Shown: one piece after another, positions 51,363 through 60,126 of the stretch
Position numbering within the stretch: the first letter of the stretch is position 1
How the letters are laid out: every line of letters starts with the position of its first letter
From: Amycolatopsis roodepoortensis
Lineage (GTDB): Bacteria; Actinomycetota; Actinomycetes; Mycobacteriales; Pseudonocardiaceae
Assembly: GCF_014873915.1 (NCBI RefSeq)
Contig: NZ_JADBEJ010000005.1
Span: forward strand, 496,001 to 560,000
Length of the DNA stretch: 64,000 nucleotides
Direction: 5' to 3'
The notes under the pieces: generated by a model
What the model was told of the DNA's origin: nothing
The model's database searches: none
Seen by the model: only the letters and a program-made list of their open reading frames with translations
Translations under genes and position numbers: made by a program

Positions 51363-52154
51363 ATGCCCGAACTGACCCTGTCCGACACGTCCACCTGGCT
51401 GCCGCTGGACGGTCTGGCCCCCGGTTTCGACGCGAACAAGGCGCCCACGGTCGGCGACCTGCACGGCCGCACCTTCGAACTCGCCTGTGAAGACGGCACC
51501 ACGTTCACCGCGGCCTTCTCCGGCACCCGGATCGAGTGGACCTACCACGGCACGGGCACCGACCGCTGCGAAACGTTCCTGGTAGACGACGACCTCTACT
51601 ACGTCCAGTTCCATCCGCAGGCCCGCCAGGACGAGGCGTTCACCCTGCTGCTGGACCTGCGCCGCGGCCGCGCACTCCTGGTGCTGAGCAAGATCGGTGA
51701 CACCTCGCCCCGCGTCACGCAGTCCTTCGTGGCCGCCACGATCGGCGGTATCGAGCCGACCGGGGAATCGCTCGCCCCGACCACGTCGCTGGTCGGCCGC
51801 CGGGTGCTATGGGTGTACAGCACCGAGCACGCCTACGAGCACGTTTACCTCAGCCCGCACTGGTACACGTGGCAGTGCCTGGCGGGCCCGGAGCGAGGAC
51901 TCGCGGACACCGACGAGAACTCGGTCTACGAGCTGCGGCCGGGAATCTACGTCTTCGCCTGGCGGGAGAAGGTGATCCCGTGCGCCTCGGTGACCGTCGC
52001 CGACCATCGGGACGCGAAACGGCTGCGCTCGCACGGTGTCCTTTTCGGACTGGACGCCACCGGGAGCACACCGACCCACTTCACCTTCGGCGCGCACGGC
52101 AAGCTGCTGAGCACCACCGTGCACCCCGAGGCCTACGACCCGGCAGGGAGCTGA
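51363..52154 (+). CDS. moaF: MoaF family protein (paralogue 2)
   Basis: 263 residues, full MoaF length, directly after the copper amine oxidase gene. Shares the pattern YEHVYxSxxxYxWQCL with paralogue 1 (here THE/TEHAYEHVY...). The two have diverged strongly elsewhere. The position next to an amine oxidase matches the Klebsiella monoamine regulon in which moaF was first described. Function not established. Confidence 0.82.
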   Translation: MPELTLSDTSTWLPLDGLAPGFDANKAPTVGDLHGRTFELACEDGTTFTAAFSGTRIEWTYHGTGTDRCETFLVDDDLYYVQFHPQARQDEAFTLLLDLRRGRALLVLSKIGDTSPRVTQSFVAATIGGIEPTGESLAPTTSLVGRRVLWVYSTEHAYEHVYLSPHWYTWQCLAGPERGLADTDENSVYELRPGIYVFAWREKVIPCASVTVADHRDAKRLRSHGVLFGLDATGSTPTHFTFGAHGKLLSTTVHPEAYDPAGS

Positions 52155-52157
52155 GCC

Positions 52158-53792
52158 TTGACCGCCGACATCGTCCTCACCAACGCCACGGTATACACAG
52201 TGGACGGTCACCGGCCCTGGGCGTCGTCGCTGGCGATCAAGGACGGGAAGGTGCTGTCGCTGGAGGACATCGAACGCGGCCCGAGCACCGAGGTCGTCGA
52301 CCTCGACGGCGCGTTCGTGATGCCCGGCCTGGTCGACGTGCACAACCATCACGCCCTGGCCGGACGCGCGGCCCTGTTCGAGCTGAACTTCGGCGCCGAC
52401 GCCGGGCTGGACGACATCCTGGCGGCCGTCCGCTCGAGGGCCGCGGGGCTCGGACCGGACGAATGGGTCGTGGGCGGCGCCTGGGCGTCCACTTTGGTCG
52501 CCACTCTTTCGCGAGCCTCAGCCCGGCACGCGCTCGACGAGGCCGCCGGCGGACGCCCCGTCATGCTGTCCGACGACAGCAGGCACAACCGCTGGGTGAG
52601 CAGCCGGGCGTTGGAACTGGCGGGAGTCACCGCCTCGACGTCCGATCCAGTGGGCGGGGAGATCGTCCGCGACCCCTCGACCGGGGAGCCGGTCGGAGTC
52701 CTGCTCGAAGCGGCGGGCGTCGCCGTCGAGCGGGCCCTCAGCGAGACACGGACGCTCACCGCGGAGCAGCACGTCGCGGCGTCGCGGCACGGGATCGGCA
52801 CGCTGCACTCGTACGGCGTCACCGCGTTCCAGGACGCCGGGGTCTCCGCGGACATCCTGGGCGCGCTCAAGGCGCTCGACGACGCGGGCGAACTGCACGC
52901 CTGGGTGGTTTCGTCACTGCTGATCAACGACCCGATCTTCGGTTTCGACCCGATCGGGGCACCGTTGCTGGAAGTCGCCGGGCAGTACCGGAGCGAGCAT
53001 CACCGGCCGGACTTCGTGAAGATCTTCCTCGACGGGGTGCCGCCGACGCGGACAGCCGCCTTCCTGGAGCCGTACCTGCCGGACGCCGCGCACGGAGCCT
53101 GCCATCACGGCGCCACCACCATGCCGGGTGAGGAACTCGTCGGCTGGTTGCGCACGGCGGCCGCGGCGGGGCTCTCGGCCAAGGTCCACTGCACCGGGGA
53201 CGCTTCGGTGCGCGCGACGCTCGACGCCGTCGAGAAGGTGCGCGCCGAGGGCTTCACGGAGGCGCGGTTCCAGGTCGCGCACGGCCAGTTCGTCCATCCC
53301 GACGACCTCCCGCGGTTCGCCGCGCTGGGCGTCGCCGCGGACATCTCGCCGTTCCTGTGGGTCCCGGGTGTCATCCCGGCGGCCATCGCCGAGGTCCTGC
53401 CCGGCGAGCGGGCCGGGCGGATGCAGCCGAACCGGTCGCTGCTCGACGAGGGCGCGCTGGTCGCGGGTGGTTCGGACTGGCCGGTCAGCGAGTCGCCGAA
53501 CGCTTGGGAAGGCATCCACGGCCTCGTCACGCGTCAAGATCCGACCGGCACGTTCCCCGGCGCGCTGTGGCCGGAGCAGGCGATCACCTTGGACGAGGCG
53601 ATCGAGGTCTTCACCCTCGCCGCCGCCCGCGCGATGGGGCTGGGCGACGTCACCGGCTCGCTGGCGCCCGGCAAGTCGGCGGATTTCGTCGTCCTGGACC
53701 GTGATCCGTTCCGAACCGATCCGTCCGCGCTCGTCAAGACAAAGGTGACGGAAACGTGGTTCGCCGGGCACCGCGTGTATCACCAGGCCTGA
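52158..53792 (+). CDS. YtcJ-like metal-dependent amidohydrolase
   Basis: 544 residues, usual for the YtcJ/AtzC-like amidohydrolase group. Features are the metal-binding HNHHA (in LVDVHNHHALAG), KVHCTGD, VAHGQF and SDWPVS with the C-terminal beta-domain (GSLAPGKSADFVVLDRDPF). Starts at TTG, 3 bp after MoaF. Could cleave an amide (for example N-formyl or N-acetyl amine) so that the amine can be oxidised; that is an inference. Confidence 0.87.
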   Translation: MTADIVLTNATVYTVDGHRPWASSLAIKDGKVLSLEDIERGPSTEVVDLDGAFVMPGLVDVHNHHALAGRAALFELNFGADAGLDDILAAVRSRAAGLGPDEWVVGGAWASTLVATLSRASARHALDEAAGGRPVMLSDDSRHNRWVSSRALELAGVTASTSDPVGGEIVRDPSTGEPVGVLLEAAGVAVERALSETRTLTAEQHVAASRHGIGTLHSYGVTAFQDAGVSADILGALKALDDAGELHAWVVSSLLINDPIFGFDPIGAPLLEVAGQYRSEHHRPDFVKIFLDGVPPTRTAAFLEPYLPDAAHGACHHGATTMPGEELVGWLRTAAAAGLSAKVHCTGDASVRATLDAVEKVRAEGFTEARFQVAHGQFVHPDDLPRFAALGVAADISPFLWVPGVIPAAIAEVLPGERAGRMQPNRSLLDEGALVAGGSDWPVSESPNAWEGIHGLVTRQDPTGTFPGALWPEQAITLDEAIEVFTLAAARAMGLGDVTGSLAPGKSADFVVLDRDPFRTDPSALVKTKVTETWFAGHRVYHQA

Positions 53793-53799
53793 TCTCCTA

Positions 53800-53819
53800 C
53801 ACTGGTAGAAGAACCAGTG
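53800..53819. promoter_or_regulatory. Putative operator before the TetR gene
   Basis: CACTGGT-N6-ACCAGTG, an inverted repeat between the amidohydrolase stop and the TetR start. Likely autoregulatory site. Confidence 0.55.
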
Positions 53820-53833
53820 CGGGAGGTCTGCCG

Positions 53834-54421
53834 ATGCCGAAGATCATCGACCACGACGAGCGGCGCAGCCATATCGTCGACGTCACCTGGGATTTGATCA
53901 CCCAGGGCGGGATCGAGGCCGCCACCATGCGCGAGATCGCGGCGGCCGCCGGCTTCGCCAACGGCGCGCTCAAGCTGTACTTCCCGAGCAAGGAAGACAT
54001 CATCCAGGCGACCTACGAACGCGCGCTCGGCATGATGCGGGAGTACGTGGAGCTGGACGAGCTACGCGGGCTGACCGCGCTCCGCGAGCTGTGCGTCTCG
54101 TCGATGCCGATCGACGAGGACCGCATCGCCGCGGGGCGTGTCCTGCTCACCTTCTGGCAGCTTTCGCTGACCAACCCGAAACTGCAGGACAAGTACCTCG
54201 AGCACATCCGCTCGTGGCGGGGCCTGCTGCACCGGTACCTCACCGAGGGCCGGGAAGACGGCGACATCGTCACCGAGACCCCCGACGAGCAGCTGGTCGA
54301 CGAGGTCGTGCTGATCAACGCCGGGGCGAACGTGATGAGCCTGGTCGCCGGGGAGTTCTCGACGGTCGCCCTGCAGCGGCAGCACCTCGAATCCTTCTTC
54401 GAGCGCCTCACCCGCCCCTGA
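53834..54421 (+). CDS. TetR family transcriptional regulator
   Basis: 195 residues from an ATG after GGGAGG. HTH (IVDVTWDLITQGGIEAATMREIAAAAGFANGALKLYFPSKEDII) followed by a helical ligand domain. A dyad (53800-53819) lies just upstream. It ends the amine-oxidase transcription unit and may act together with the FeaR-like activator in regulating the island. Confidence 0.9.
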   Translation: MPKIIDHDERRSHIVDVTWDLITQGGIEAATMREIAAAAGFANGALKLYFPSKEDIIQATYERALGMMREYVELDELRGLTALRELCVSSMPIDEDRIAAGRVLLTFWQLSLTNPKLQDKYLEHIRSWRGLLHRYLTEGREDGDIVTETPDEQLVDEVVLINAGANVMSLVAGEFSTVALQRQHLESFFERLTRP

Positions 54422-54425
54422 CACC

Positions 54426-54500
54426 ACGTACTACCGCACTTCGTCCTCTGAATGCGGTAGTACGTAGTGCGAACAGCCGCATCCAGAGGACGAAAAGCGG
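54426..54500. repeat. Palindrome plus two copies of a 24-bp unit (family C)
   Basis: An outer hairpin (ACGTACTACCGCA / TGCGGTAGTACGT, 54426-54465) encloses the unit CCGCATyCAGAgGACGAA in reverse (54435-54458); a second copy in direct orientation is at 54477-54500. Same unit as at 13251-13316. Confidence 0.8.
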
Positions 54501-54521
54501 TGGGTCGCCGACCTCGCGGGC

Positions 54522-54620
54522 GTGACTCGCGTGATCAAAGACGACACTCGCGTGTTTGGAGGCGTAACTCGCGTGATCGGAGGCGTAACTCGCGAGTTGC
54601 GGCTCCAATCACGCGAGATC
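54522..54620. repeat. Array of 21-bp units (family D, second locus)
   Basis: Four units close to GTAACTCGCGTGATCAGAGG plus inverted ends (54522-54620). Bases 54546-54578 are identical to 7304-7336. It lies in the gap between the convergent TetR and esterase genes. Confidence 0.8.
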
Positions 54621-54639
54621 GGCATCTGGGCATCGCTGA

Positions 54640-54663
54640 CCGCATTCAGAGGACGAAATGCGG
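54640..54663. repeat. Third family C unit at this locus, overlapping the esterase 3' end
   Basis: A 24-bp copy of CCGCATyCAGAgGACGAA. The esterase stop codon (54646-54648) and last codons lie inside it. Confidence 0.75.
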
Positions 54664-55590
54664 CGGGTCGAAGGTCCGGGTGAGGAAGCTCGCCACGTGC
54701 CGGTGCGAGCGCGGCGAGGCCGGGAGATCCGTGTACAGGCCGTAGAAGCCGTGGATCTGCCCCGAGTAGCGCGTCAGCTCCACCTGGGTGCCCGCGTCGG
54801 TCAGCCGCCGCGCGAACTCCTCCCCTTCGTCGCGCAGCACGTCGTACTCGGCCGTGAGCACCAGCGCCGGCGGGAGCCCGGTCAGGTCGGTCGCCCGCAG
54901 CGGCAGCAGGTACGGATCGTTCAGGTGCGCCGGATCCGACACGTACTGCTCGAAGAAGAACCGCATCGCCCCGGCGGTCATGCCGAAACCCTCCGCGAAG
55001 TCCACATAGGACCGGAATCCGTCGTCCGGATGACCGAAGACCGGGCAGATCAGCACCTGCGCGGCGATCGGCGGGCCACCACGGTCACGGGACATCATCG
55101 AGACCACCGTCGACAGATTGCCGCCCGCGCTTTCGCCCCCGATCGCGATCCGCGTCCCGTCCACCGAAGGCCCCGCGCCCCCCGCGGCGAGCCAGTTGAC
55201 GACGGCGTAGCAGTCGTCCGGGGCCGCCGGGTACGGATGCTCGGGCGCGAGCCGGTAGTCGACCGCGACGACGGCGACCCCGGCCGCGTTGCACACCGCC
55301 CGCGACGCGACCTCGTTCTCGTCGATCGAGCCGATCGTCCACCCGCCGCCGTGGATCCAGACGAAGACGGGTACCGGCTCCGCGGCCTCGGGCAGATAGA
55401 TCCGCACCCGCACCCCGGAGGGCAGGACGTGGTCGGTCACCGAGGCGACCTCCTCGACCGACTCGGGGCGTCGCCACGAAGCGGCGAAAGCGGCTCGTAG
55501 CCCGGGAGCGGTCAGAGGTCCGGCCGGTGCCTCGGAGGGAGCGCTGCGGGCCAGGAGTTCCTTGACCGCGGGATCGAGGGTCATGGTCAC
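54646..55590 (-). CDS. Alpha/beta hydrolase, hormone-sensitive-lipase (HSL) type esterase
   Basis: 314 residues from a GTG overlapping the O-methyltransferase stop (GTGA). Oxyanion-hole motif HGGGW, nucleophile in GESAGGN, Asp in LVLTAEYDVLRDEG and His in GQIHGFYG. The C-terminal PPHFVL is encoded by the family C repeat. Member of the HSL family that hydrolyses short acyl esters. It is co-transcribed with the O-methyltransferase. Confidence 0.92.
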   Translation of the reverse strand: MTMTLDPAVKELLARSAPSEAPAGPLTAPGLRAAFAASWRRPESVEEVASVTDHVLPSGVRVRIYLPEAAEPVPVFVWIHGGGWTIGSIDENEVASRAVCNAAGVAVVAVDYRLAPEHPYPAAPDDCYAVVNWLAAGGAGPSVDGTRIAIGGESAGGNLSTVVSMMSRDRGGPPIAAQVLICPVFGHPDDGFRSYVDFAEGFGMTAGAMRFFFEQYVSDPAHLNDPYLLPLRATDLTGLPPALVLTAEYDVLRDEGEEFARRLTDAGTQVELTRYSGQIHGFYGLYTDLPASPRSHRHVASFLTRTFDPPHFVL

Positions 55591-56573
55591 ACCGCTTCCG
55601 CGACCAGCACCCGCGGGCTGCCCGGCAGCGCGAGCCGGTCGGTGACCCGCCAGCCCGCCCCGCTCAGCCACTCGCGAACCTCGGCCTCCGGGTAGACGAT
55701 CGTCCCGTCGATCACCAGGTACTCCCCCGCGTGCAGCGCGTCGATCGGCCGCTGCACCGCGTCGTCGTCGAGGAAGAAGTCGAGCAGCAGCAGTGTCGCT
55801 CCCGGCGCGGCGGCGGCACGGGCGTTACGCAGGATCTCCGCGTTCTGCTTCGCGTCGAAACGGTGGACGACGTGGTTGACCATCACCAGGTCGAACTCGC
55901 CGTCGGGCCGCGCGGTGGGCGTCTCCGCCCCGACGACGGTCGTGCGCTCCGCCAGGCCCGCGTCGGCCGCCGCGGTGGTGACCGACTCGGCGAAGCCAGG
56001 GTCGAAGACGAACGTGGTGCGCAGTCCGTCGTTGGCCTTCATGGCTTCGACCGCGAACGCGCTCGAAAGACCGCCCAGGTCCAGCAGTTTTCGATAGGAG
56101 CCGAAGTCGAACGCGCCGGCCAGCATCTTGGCGTGCAGGGCGTTGTACGTCATGACTCCCGACATGAACGTGCCCCAGCGCGCGTCGTCCATCTCCAGCT
56201 TGCCCGGCTCGCCGCTGTCGGCCGTGTGGCCGAACTGAAGCCAGTGCGGGTAGCTGATCGAGTCGAGGAACGTCAGGAACGGCGCCAGATCGAGGTCTCC
56301 GCCGCCGAGGTACTCCGCGGCGTCCGCGGCCAGCTCATACCGTCCGTCCACACGGGACAGAAGACCGAGTGATGACATGGCGTCACCGAGAATGCGGGTG
56401 ATCTTCTCCGGTTTGCCGGTCTTTCCCGCCAGTTCCGCCGCTGTCAGCGGTCCGCCTGCCAGCGCGGCGAACAGGCCGATCCGGCTCGCCGCGAAAAGTT
56501 GTTTGGCCGCCATGTAGCCCACGGCGATGTCCACGATCCGCTCGGGACCTGCGGTCTTGGTCGACCCGCTCAC
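55587..56573 (-). CDS. SAM-dependent O-methyltransferase with dimerisation domain
   Basis: 328 residues from a GTG after GGAGG. An N-terminal dimerisation helix region (VDIAVGYMAAKQLFAASRIGLFAALAGGPLTAAELAGKTG) and a C-terminal Rossmann domain. SAM motif I reads LLDLGGLSSAF where most family members have DVGGGxG, so cofactor binding is a little unusual. Its GTG lies 31 bp from the first CTAC-N4-GTAG site, on the other strand. It is followed by the esterase. Confidence 0.85.
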   Translation of the reverse strand: MSGSTKTAGPERIVDIAVGYMAAKQLFAASRIGLFAALAGGPLTAAELAGKTGKPEKITRILGDAMSSLGLLSRVDGRYELAADAAEYLGGGDLDLAPFLTFLDSISYPHWLQFGHTADSGEPGKLEMDDARWGTFMSGVMTYNALHAKMLAGAFDFGSYRKLLDLGGLSSAFAVEAMKANDGLRTTFVFDPGFAESVTTAAADAGLAERTTVVGAETPTARPDGEFDLVMVNHVVHRFDAKQNAEILRNARAAAAPGATLLLLDFFLDDDAVQRPIDALHAGEYLVIDGTIVYPEAEVREWLSGAGWRVTDRLALPGSPRVLVAEAV

Positions 56574-56603
56574 GGGTGCCTCCTCAGCTCGTTTCGGTCG
56601 AGA

Positions 56604-56619
56604 GTCTACAGACGTAGAC
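56604..56619. promoter_or_regulatory. CTAC-N4-GTAG operator, site 1
   Basis: GTCTAC-AGAC-GTAGAC, a perfect dyad upstream of the O-methyltransferase gene. The same dyad core occurs at three more positions in this island. Confidence 0.6.
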
Positions 56620-56679
56620 AAAAGAATCCAGTGCGAATTTTCGCCCACTGCCAGGGAAAACCCGCCGGATATCAACTTC

Positions 56680-56691
56680 CTACATTCGTAG
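56680..56691. promoter_or_regulatory. CTAC-N4-GTAG operator, site 2
   Basis: CTAC-ATTC-GTAG in the middle of the divergent region between the O-methyltransferase and ABC importer genes. Confidence 0.55.
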
Positions 56692-56701
56692 AATATACCC
56701 A

Positions 56702-56736
56702 TTGACAGCGCACTCCCCCAGTGTCAACATGCGTAG
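56702..56736 (+). promoter_or_regulatory. Promoter of the peptide-type ABC operon with operator site 3
   Basis: TTGACA, 17-bp spacer and CAACAT. The imperfect operator CAAC-ATGC-GTAG (56725-56736) covers the -10 and start point, consistent with repression. Confidence 0.5.
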
Positions 56737-56806
56737 AACTACCCCCGCCGGAGGTCCGTTCCCCGGCAGTGCGGCCCGCTCCGGGCGGGCTCGGGAAAGG
56801 GGATTC

Positions 56807-58549
56807 ATGACCCTGCTCGAATTACGAGAACTCACCGTCGGCGTCATCGCCGACGAGACCGAACGCGAGCTGGTGCGCGAACTTTCGTTCGATCTCGATC
56901 AAGGCCGGACACTCTGCGTGGTCGGCGAATCCGGCAGTGGTAAAACGGTGACGGCCTTGTCGATCATCCGGTTGCTGGAGTTCGTCGCGCCCGTGTTCAC
57001 GCGCGGTGAGATCACCGTCGACGGCGTGGACGTCACGAGGCTTTCCGCCGACGAGATGCGGGCGTACCGCGGCCCGCGGATCGGCATGATCTTCCAGGAG
57101 GCCTTGGATTCACTGAACCCGAGCCGGCGGGTCGGCAAGCAGCTGATCGAGGCCTACCGGAAGCCCGGCTCCCTGCCGCGCCAGGCCGTGCGCAAGGGCA
57201 CGCCGTTGCACCGCGAAGCCGAGACGAAGGCGCGCGGCCTGCTGAAGGAGGTCGGCCTCACCGACACCGACCGCGTGCTTTCCCTTTATCCGCACCAGAT
57301 GTCGGGCGGGATGCAGCAGCGCGTGATGATCGCGCTGGCGTTGATGGCCGACCCGAGCCTGCTGATCGCCGACGAGCCGACCACGGCACTGGACGTGACC
57401 ACGCAGGCGGAGATCCTCACCCTGTTCGACCGCGTCCGCCGCGACCACGGCACCGCGTGCGTCTTCATCACGCACGACATGGGCGTGGCCGCACAGGTGG
57501 CGGACCGGATCGCGGTGATGTACCGCGGCGAACTCGTCGAGCTCGGGTCCACAGAGGACATTCTGTACACGCCGAAGCATCCCTACACCAAGGCTTTGCT
57601 CGACTGCGTCCCTCAGCTCGGGGTCAGCAGGCGCGACGGTTTCCCCACCATCTCCGAGGCACTGCTGGAAGCCGCGATGAACGGTCAATCGGCCGTCGCC
57701 ACCGAGACCAGGTCGTTGAGCCGCGCGAAGACCGGGGACACCGGTGAGGGCACCGCACTCGTCATCGATTCCGTGTCCAAAGTGTACGGACGTCGCGGCC
57801 GGTTCTCCCTGAGCCGTGAGCCCGAGGTGCACGCGGTCAAGGACGTCTCGTTGGAGATCGCTCCCGGCGAGTTCTTCGGCCTGGTCGGGGAATCCGGTTC
57901 GGGCAAGACCACGCTCGGCAGGCTGGTGAGCGCGCTGGAGCCGCCCACCTCGGGCACCATCTCCTTCGGGGAGCACCGGTGCACCCCGTCCGGGCTCGAC
58001 GGCGACGAGCGCGCGTTCCGCCGCCGCACGCAGCTCATCTTCCAGGACCCGCAGAGCTCGCTCGATCCACGCCACACAGCCGCCCGGATCATCGCCGAAC
58101 CACTGCGGGAGCTCACCGGCCTCCGCGGCGCCGAACTCGACCGCCGCGTCACCGAGCTCATCGACGAGGTCGGGCTTCCGTCCGACACCGCGAAGAAGCT
58201 GCCCTCACAGCTCTCCGGCGGGCAACGACAGCGCGTCTCGATCGCCCGCGCGATCGCGGCGGAACCCGACCTCATCGTCGCCGACGAGCCCACCTCCGCG
58301 CTCGACGTCTCGGTGCAGGGCCAGGTGATGAACCTGCTGCTGGACCTGCGGCGCACCCGCGCGCTCAGCTTCCTGTTCATCACGCACAACCTCAGCCTGG
58401 TGCTCTCGGTCGCCGACCGCGTCGGCGTCATGTACCGGGGGGAACTGATCGAGATCGGCGAGCCGGACGAGATCCGGCTCCGCGCCCGGCACGAGTACAC
58501 CCGCCGTCTCCTCGCGGCGAACCCCGAAATTGGAGTGCGGAACCCATGA
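56807..58549 (+). CDS. Fused DppD-DppF: double ATPase of a peptide/opine/nickel-type ABC importer
   Basis: 580 residues. Two ABC modules: Walker A GESGSGKTV at 40-48 with signature MSGGMQQRVMIALAL, and Walker A GESGSGKTT at about 360-368 with signature LSGGQRQRVSIARAI. Both have the oligopeptide-type C-terminal tails (ELGSTEDILYTPKHPYTKALL and ELIEIGEPDEIRLRARHEYTRRLL). GGGGA precedes the ATG. Overlaps the binding-protein gene by 4 bp. The fusion is common in actinobacteria and provides both ATPases. Confidence 0.93.
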   Translation: MTLLELRELTVGVIADETERELVRELSFDLDQGRTLCVVGESGSGKTVTALSIIRLLEFVAPVFTRGEITVDGVDVTRLSADEMRAYRGPRIGMIFQEALDSLNPSRRVGKQLIEAYRKPGSLPRQAVRKGTPLHREAETKARGLLKEVGLTDTDRVLSLYPHQMSGGMQQRVMIALALMADPSLLIADEPTTALDVTTQAEILTLFDRVRRDHGTACVFITHDMGVAAQVADRIAVMYRGELVELGSTEDILYTPKHPYTKALLDCVPQLGVSRRDGFPTISEALLEAAMNGQSAVATETRSLSRAKTGDTGEGTALVIDSVSKVYGRRGRFSLSREPEVHAVKDVSLEIAPGEFFGLVGESGSGKTTLGRLVSALEPPTSGTISFGEHRCTPSGLDGDERAFRRRTQLIFQDPQSSLDPRHTAARIIAEPLRELTGLRGAELDRRVTELIDEVGLPSDTAKKLPSQLSGGQRQRVSIARAIAAEPDLIVADEPTSALDVSVQGQVMNLLLDLRRTRALSFLFITHNLSLVLSVADRVGVMYRGELIEIGEPDEIRLRARHEYTRRLLAANPEIGVRNP

Positions 58550-60126
58550 GACGAACCCTGACCAAGGCCGCGCTCGGCCTGGCGACCGTCCTGCTGCTCA
58601 CCTCGTGCATGGGAGGGCAGGCCGGCGGTGGGGCCGCTGACGGGCCGCCGGTCCGGGGCGGCAACCTGAAGGTCGCCGTGCCCACCGATCCGCAGTCGCT
58701 CGACATGGTCGCCAACCCCGGCCAGGTGACCGCGCATATCGGCAACATGATGTACGAGAAGCTGTTCGAGGTGGACAAGGGCTTCACCGCCCGCCCCATG
58801 CTGGTCGAGGACTACACCACCAGCCCGGACCGGCTCACCTACACCTTCAAGCTCCGCCAGGGCGTCACCTTCCACGACGGCAATCCGCTGACGTCCGAGG
58901 ACGTCGTGGCGAGCCTGAAGCGGTGGCAGCAGGTGCACCGCACCGGGCAGCTGGTCACCCCGGACATCGAGTCGATCACGCCTGCCGATCCGGCGACGGT
59001 GACCATCAAGCTCAAGAAGCCGCGCTACCCGCTGATCAACGAACTCGCCGGCGCGGGCACGGAGATCTACGAGGCGAAGAACCTCACCGGTGTCGCGCCG
59101 ACCGGGTTCGCCCAGGAGAAGGCGATCGGGACCGGGCCGTACAAGCTCAAGAGCTGGGACATCGGCCGTGAACTGGTGCTGGAGCGGTACGACGGCTACA
59201 AGTCCCGGTCCGAAGAGGACTGGGGCGGGCAGGCGGGCGCCAAGCACGCGTACCTGGACACCGTGACCTACAAGGTGGTCTCCGACCAGGACGCGCTGAT
59301 CAACGGCCTTCAGACCGGCCAGTGGGACCACATCATGCCCACGAACGACCAGTACGAGCCGCTGCGCAACAACCCGGCCGTGGTCGTGCACAACCTCCCC
59401 GGAGGCAACGACAACGTGGTGATCCCGAACTTCAACACCGGGTCGAAGTTCGCCGATCCTCGCGCCCGCGAGGCGCTGAACCTGCTGCTCGACAAGCCCG
59501 CGATCAACGCGGCGACCGGCGGCAGCAAGGACCTCACCCTCGAGACCGGCGCCTTCGCGTCGCCGGACAACAAGCAGTTCTACTCCACCGCGGGCGAAGA
59601 GGTCTACAAGGCGCACGACCCCGAGAAGGCCAAGCGGCTGCTGGCCGAGGCCGGGATCACCGCCGGTGCCACGATCCGCATCGTCACCACGAACTCGTAC
59701 CCGGAGTTCGGCAAGTGGGCGGTGCTGATCCAGGACAGCCTGTCGAAGATCGGCATCAACACGAAGATCGACACCTTCGACTTCGCCACGATGCTCGGGA
59801 CACTGACCAAGGAACCAGGCGGCTGGGACATCACCACGCTGTTTTTCGACTCGGCGCTGACCTCGCCCGCGCAGATGCCCGCGCTCACCCTGGGCACGCT
59901 GAACGGTTCGTCCTCGCCCGAACTCGACGCGCTCATGGCCGAGTTCAACGCTTCGACCACGCCGGAGCAGGCGAAGGCGGTGGTGGACAAGCTGCAGGCG
60001 TTCACCTGGAAGCAGTTGTCGGTGATCACCCTGAGCCAGTCGAAGCTCTACGCGGCCTACTCCCCCAAGCTCAAGGGTTACGGCGACTTCTACCGCGTCT
60101 TCTGGAACACCTGGCTGGCGTCATGA
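58546..60126 (+). CDS. Substrate-binding lipoprotein, extracellular solute-binding family 5
   Basis: 526 residues. Lipobox LLLTSC with Cys21, then the family 5 (OppA/DppA) pattern: LKVAVPTDPQSLDMVANPG, RLTYTFKLRQGVTFHDGNPLTSEDVVASL, and KAIGTGPYKLKSWD. Binds peptides or similar large ligands. Overlap with both neighbours. In this island the ligand could be an opine, peptide or siderophore-like compound; not identified. Confidence 0.93.
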   Translation: MRRTLTKAALGLATVLLLTSCMGGQAGGGAADGPPVRGGNLKVAVPTDPQSLDMVANPGQVTAHIGNMMYEKLFEVDKGFTARPMLVEDYTTSPDRLTYTFKLRQGVTFHDGNPLTSEDVVASLKRWQQVHRTGQLVTPDIESITPADPATVTIKLKKPRYPLINELAGAGTEIYEAKNLTGVAPTGFAQEKAIGTGPYKLKSWDIGRELVLERYDGYKSRSEEDWGGQAGAKHAYLDTVTYKVVSDQDALINGLQTGQWDHIMPTNDQYEPLRNNPAVVVHNLPGGNDNVVIPNFNTGSKFADPRAREALNLLLDKPAINAATGGSKDLTLETGAFASPDNKQFYSTAGEEVYKAHDPEKAKRLLAEAGITAGATIRIVTTNSYPEFGKWAVLIQDSLSKIGINTKIDTFDFATMLGTLTKEPGGWDITTLFFDSALTSPAQMPALTLGTLNGSSSPELDALMAEFNASTTPEQAKAVVDKLQAFTWKQLSVITLSQSKLYAAYSPKLKGYGDFYRVFWNTWLAS

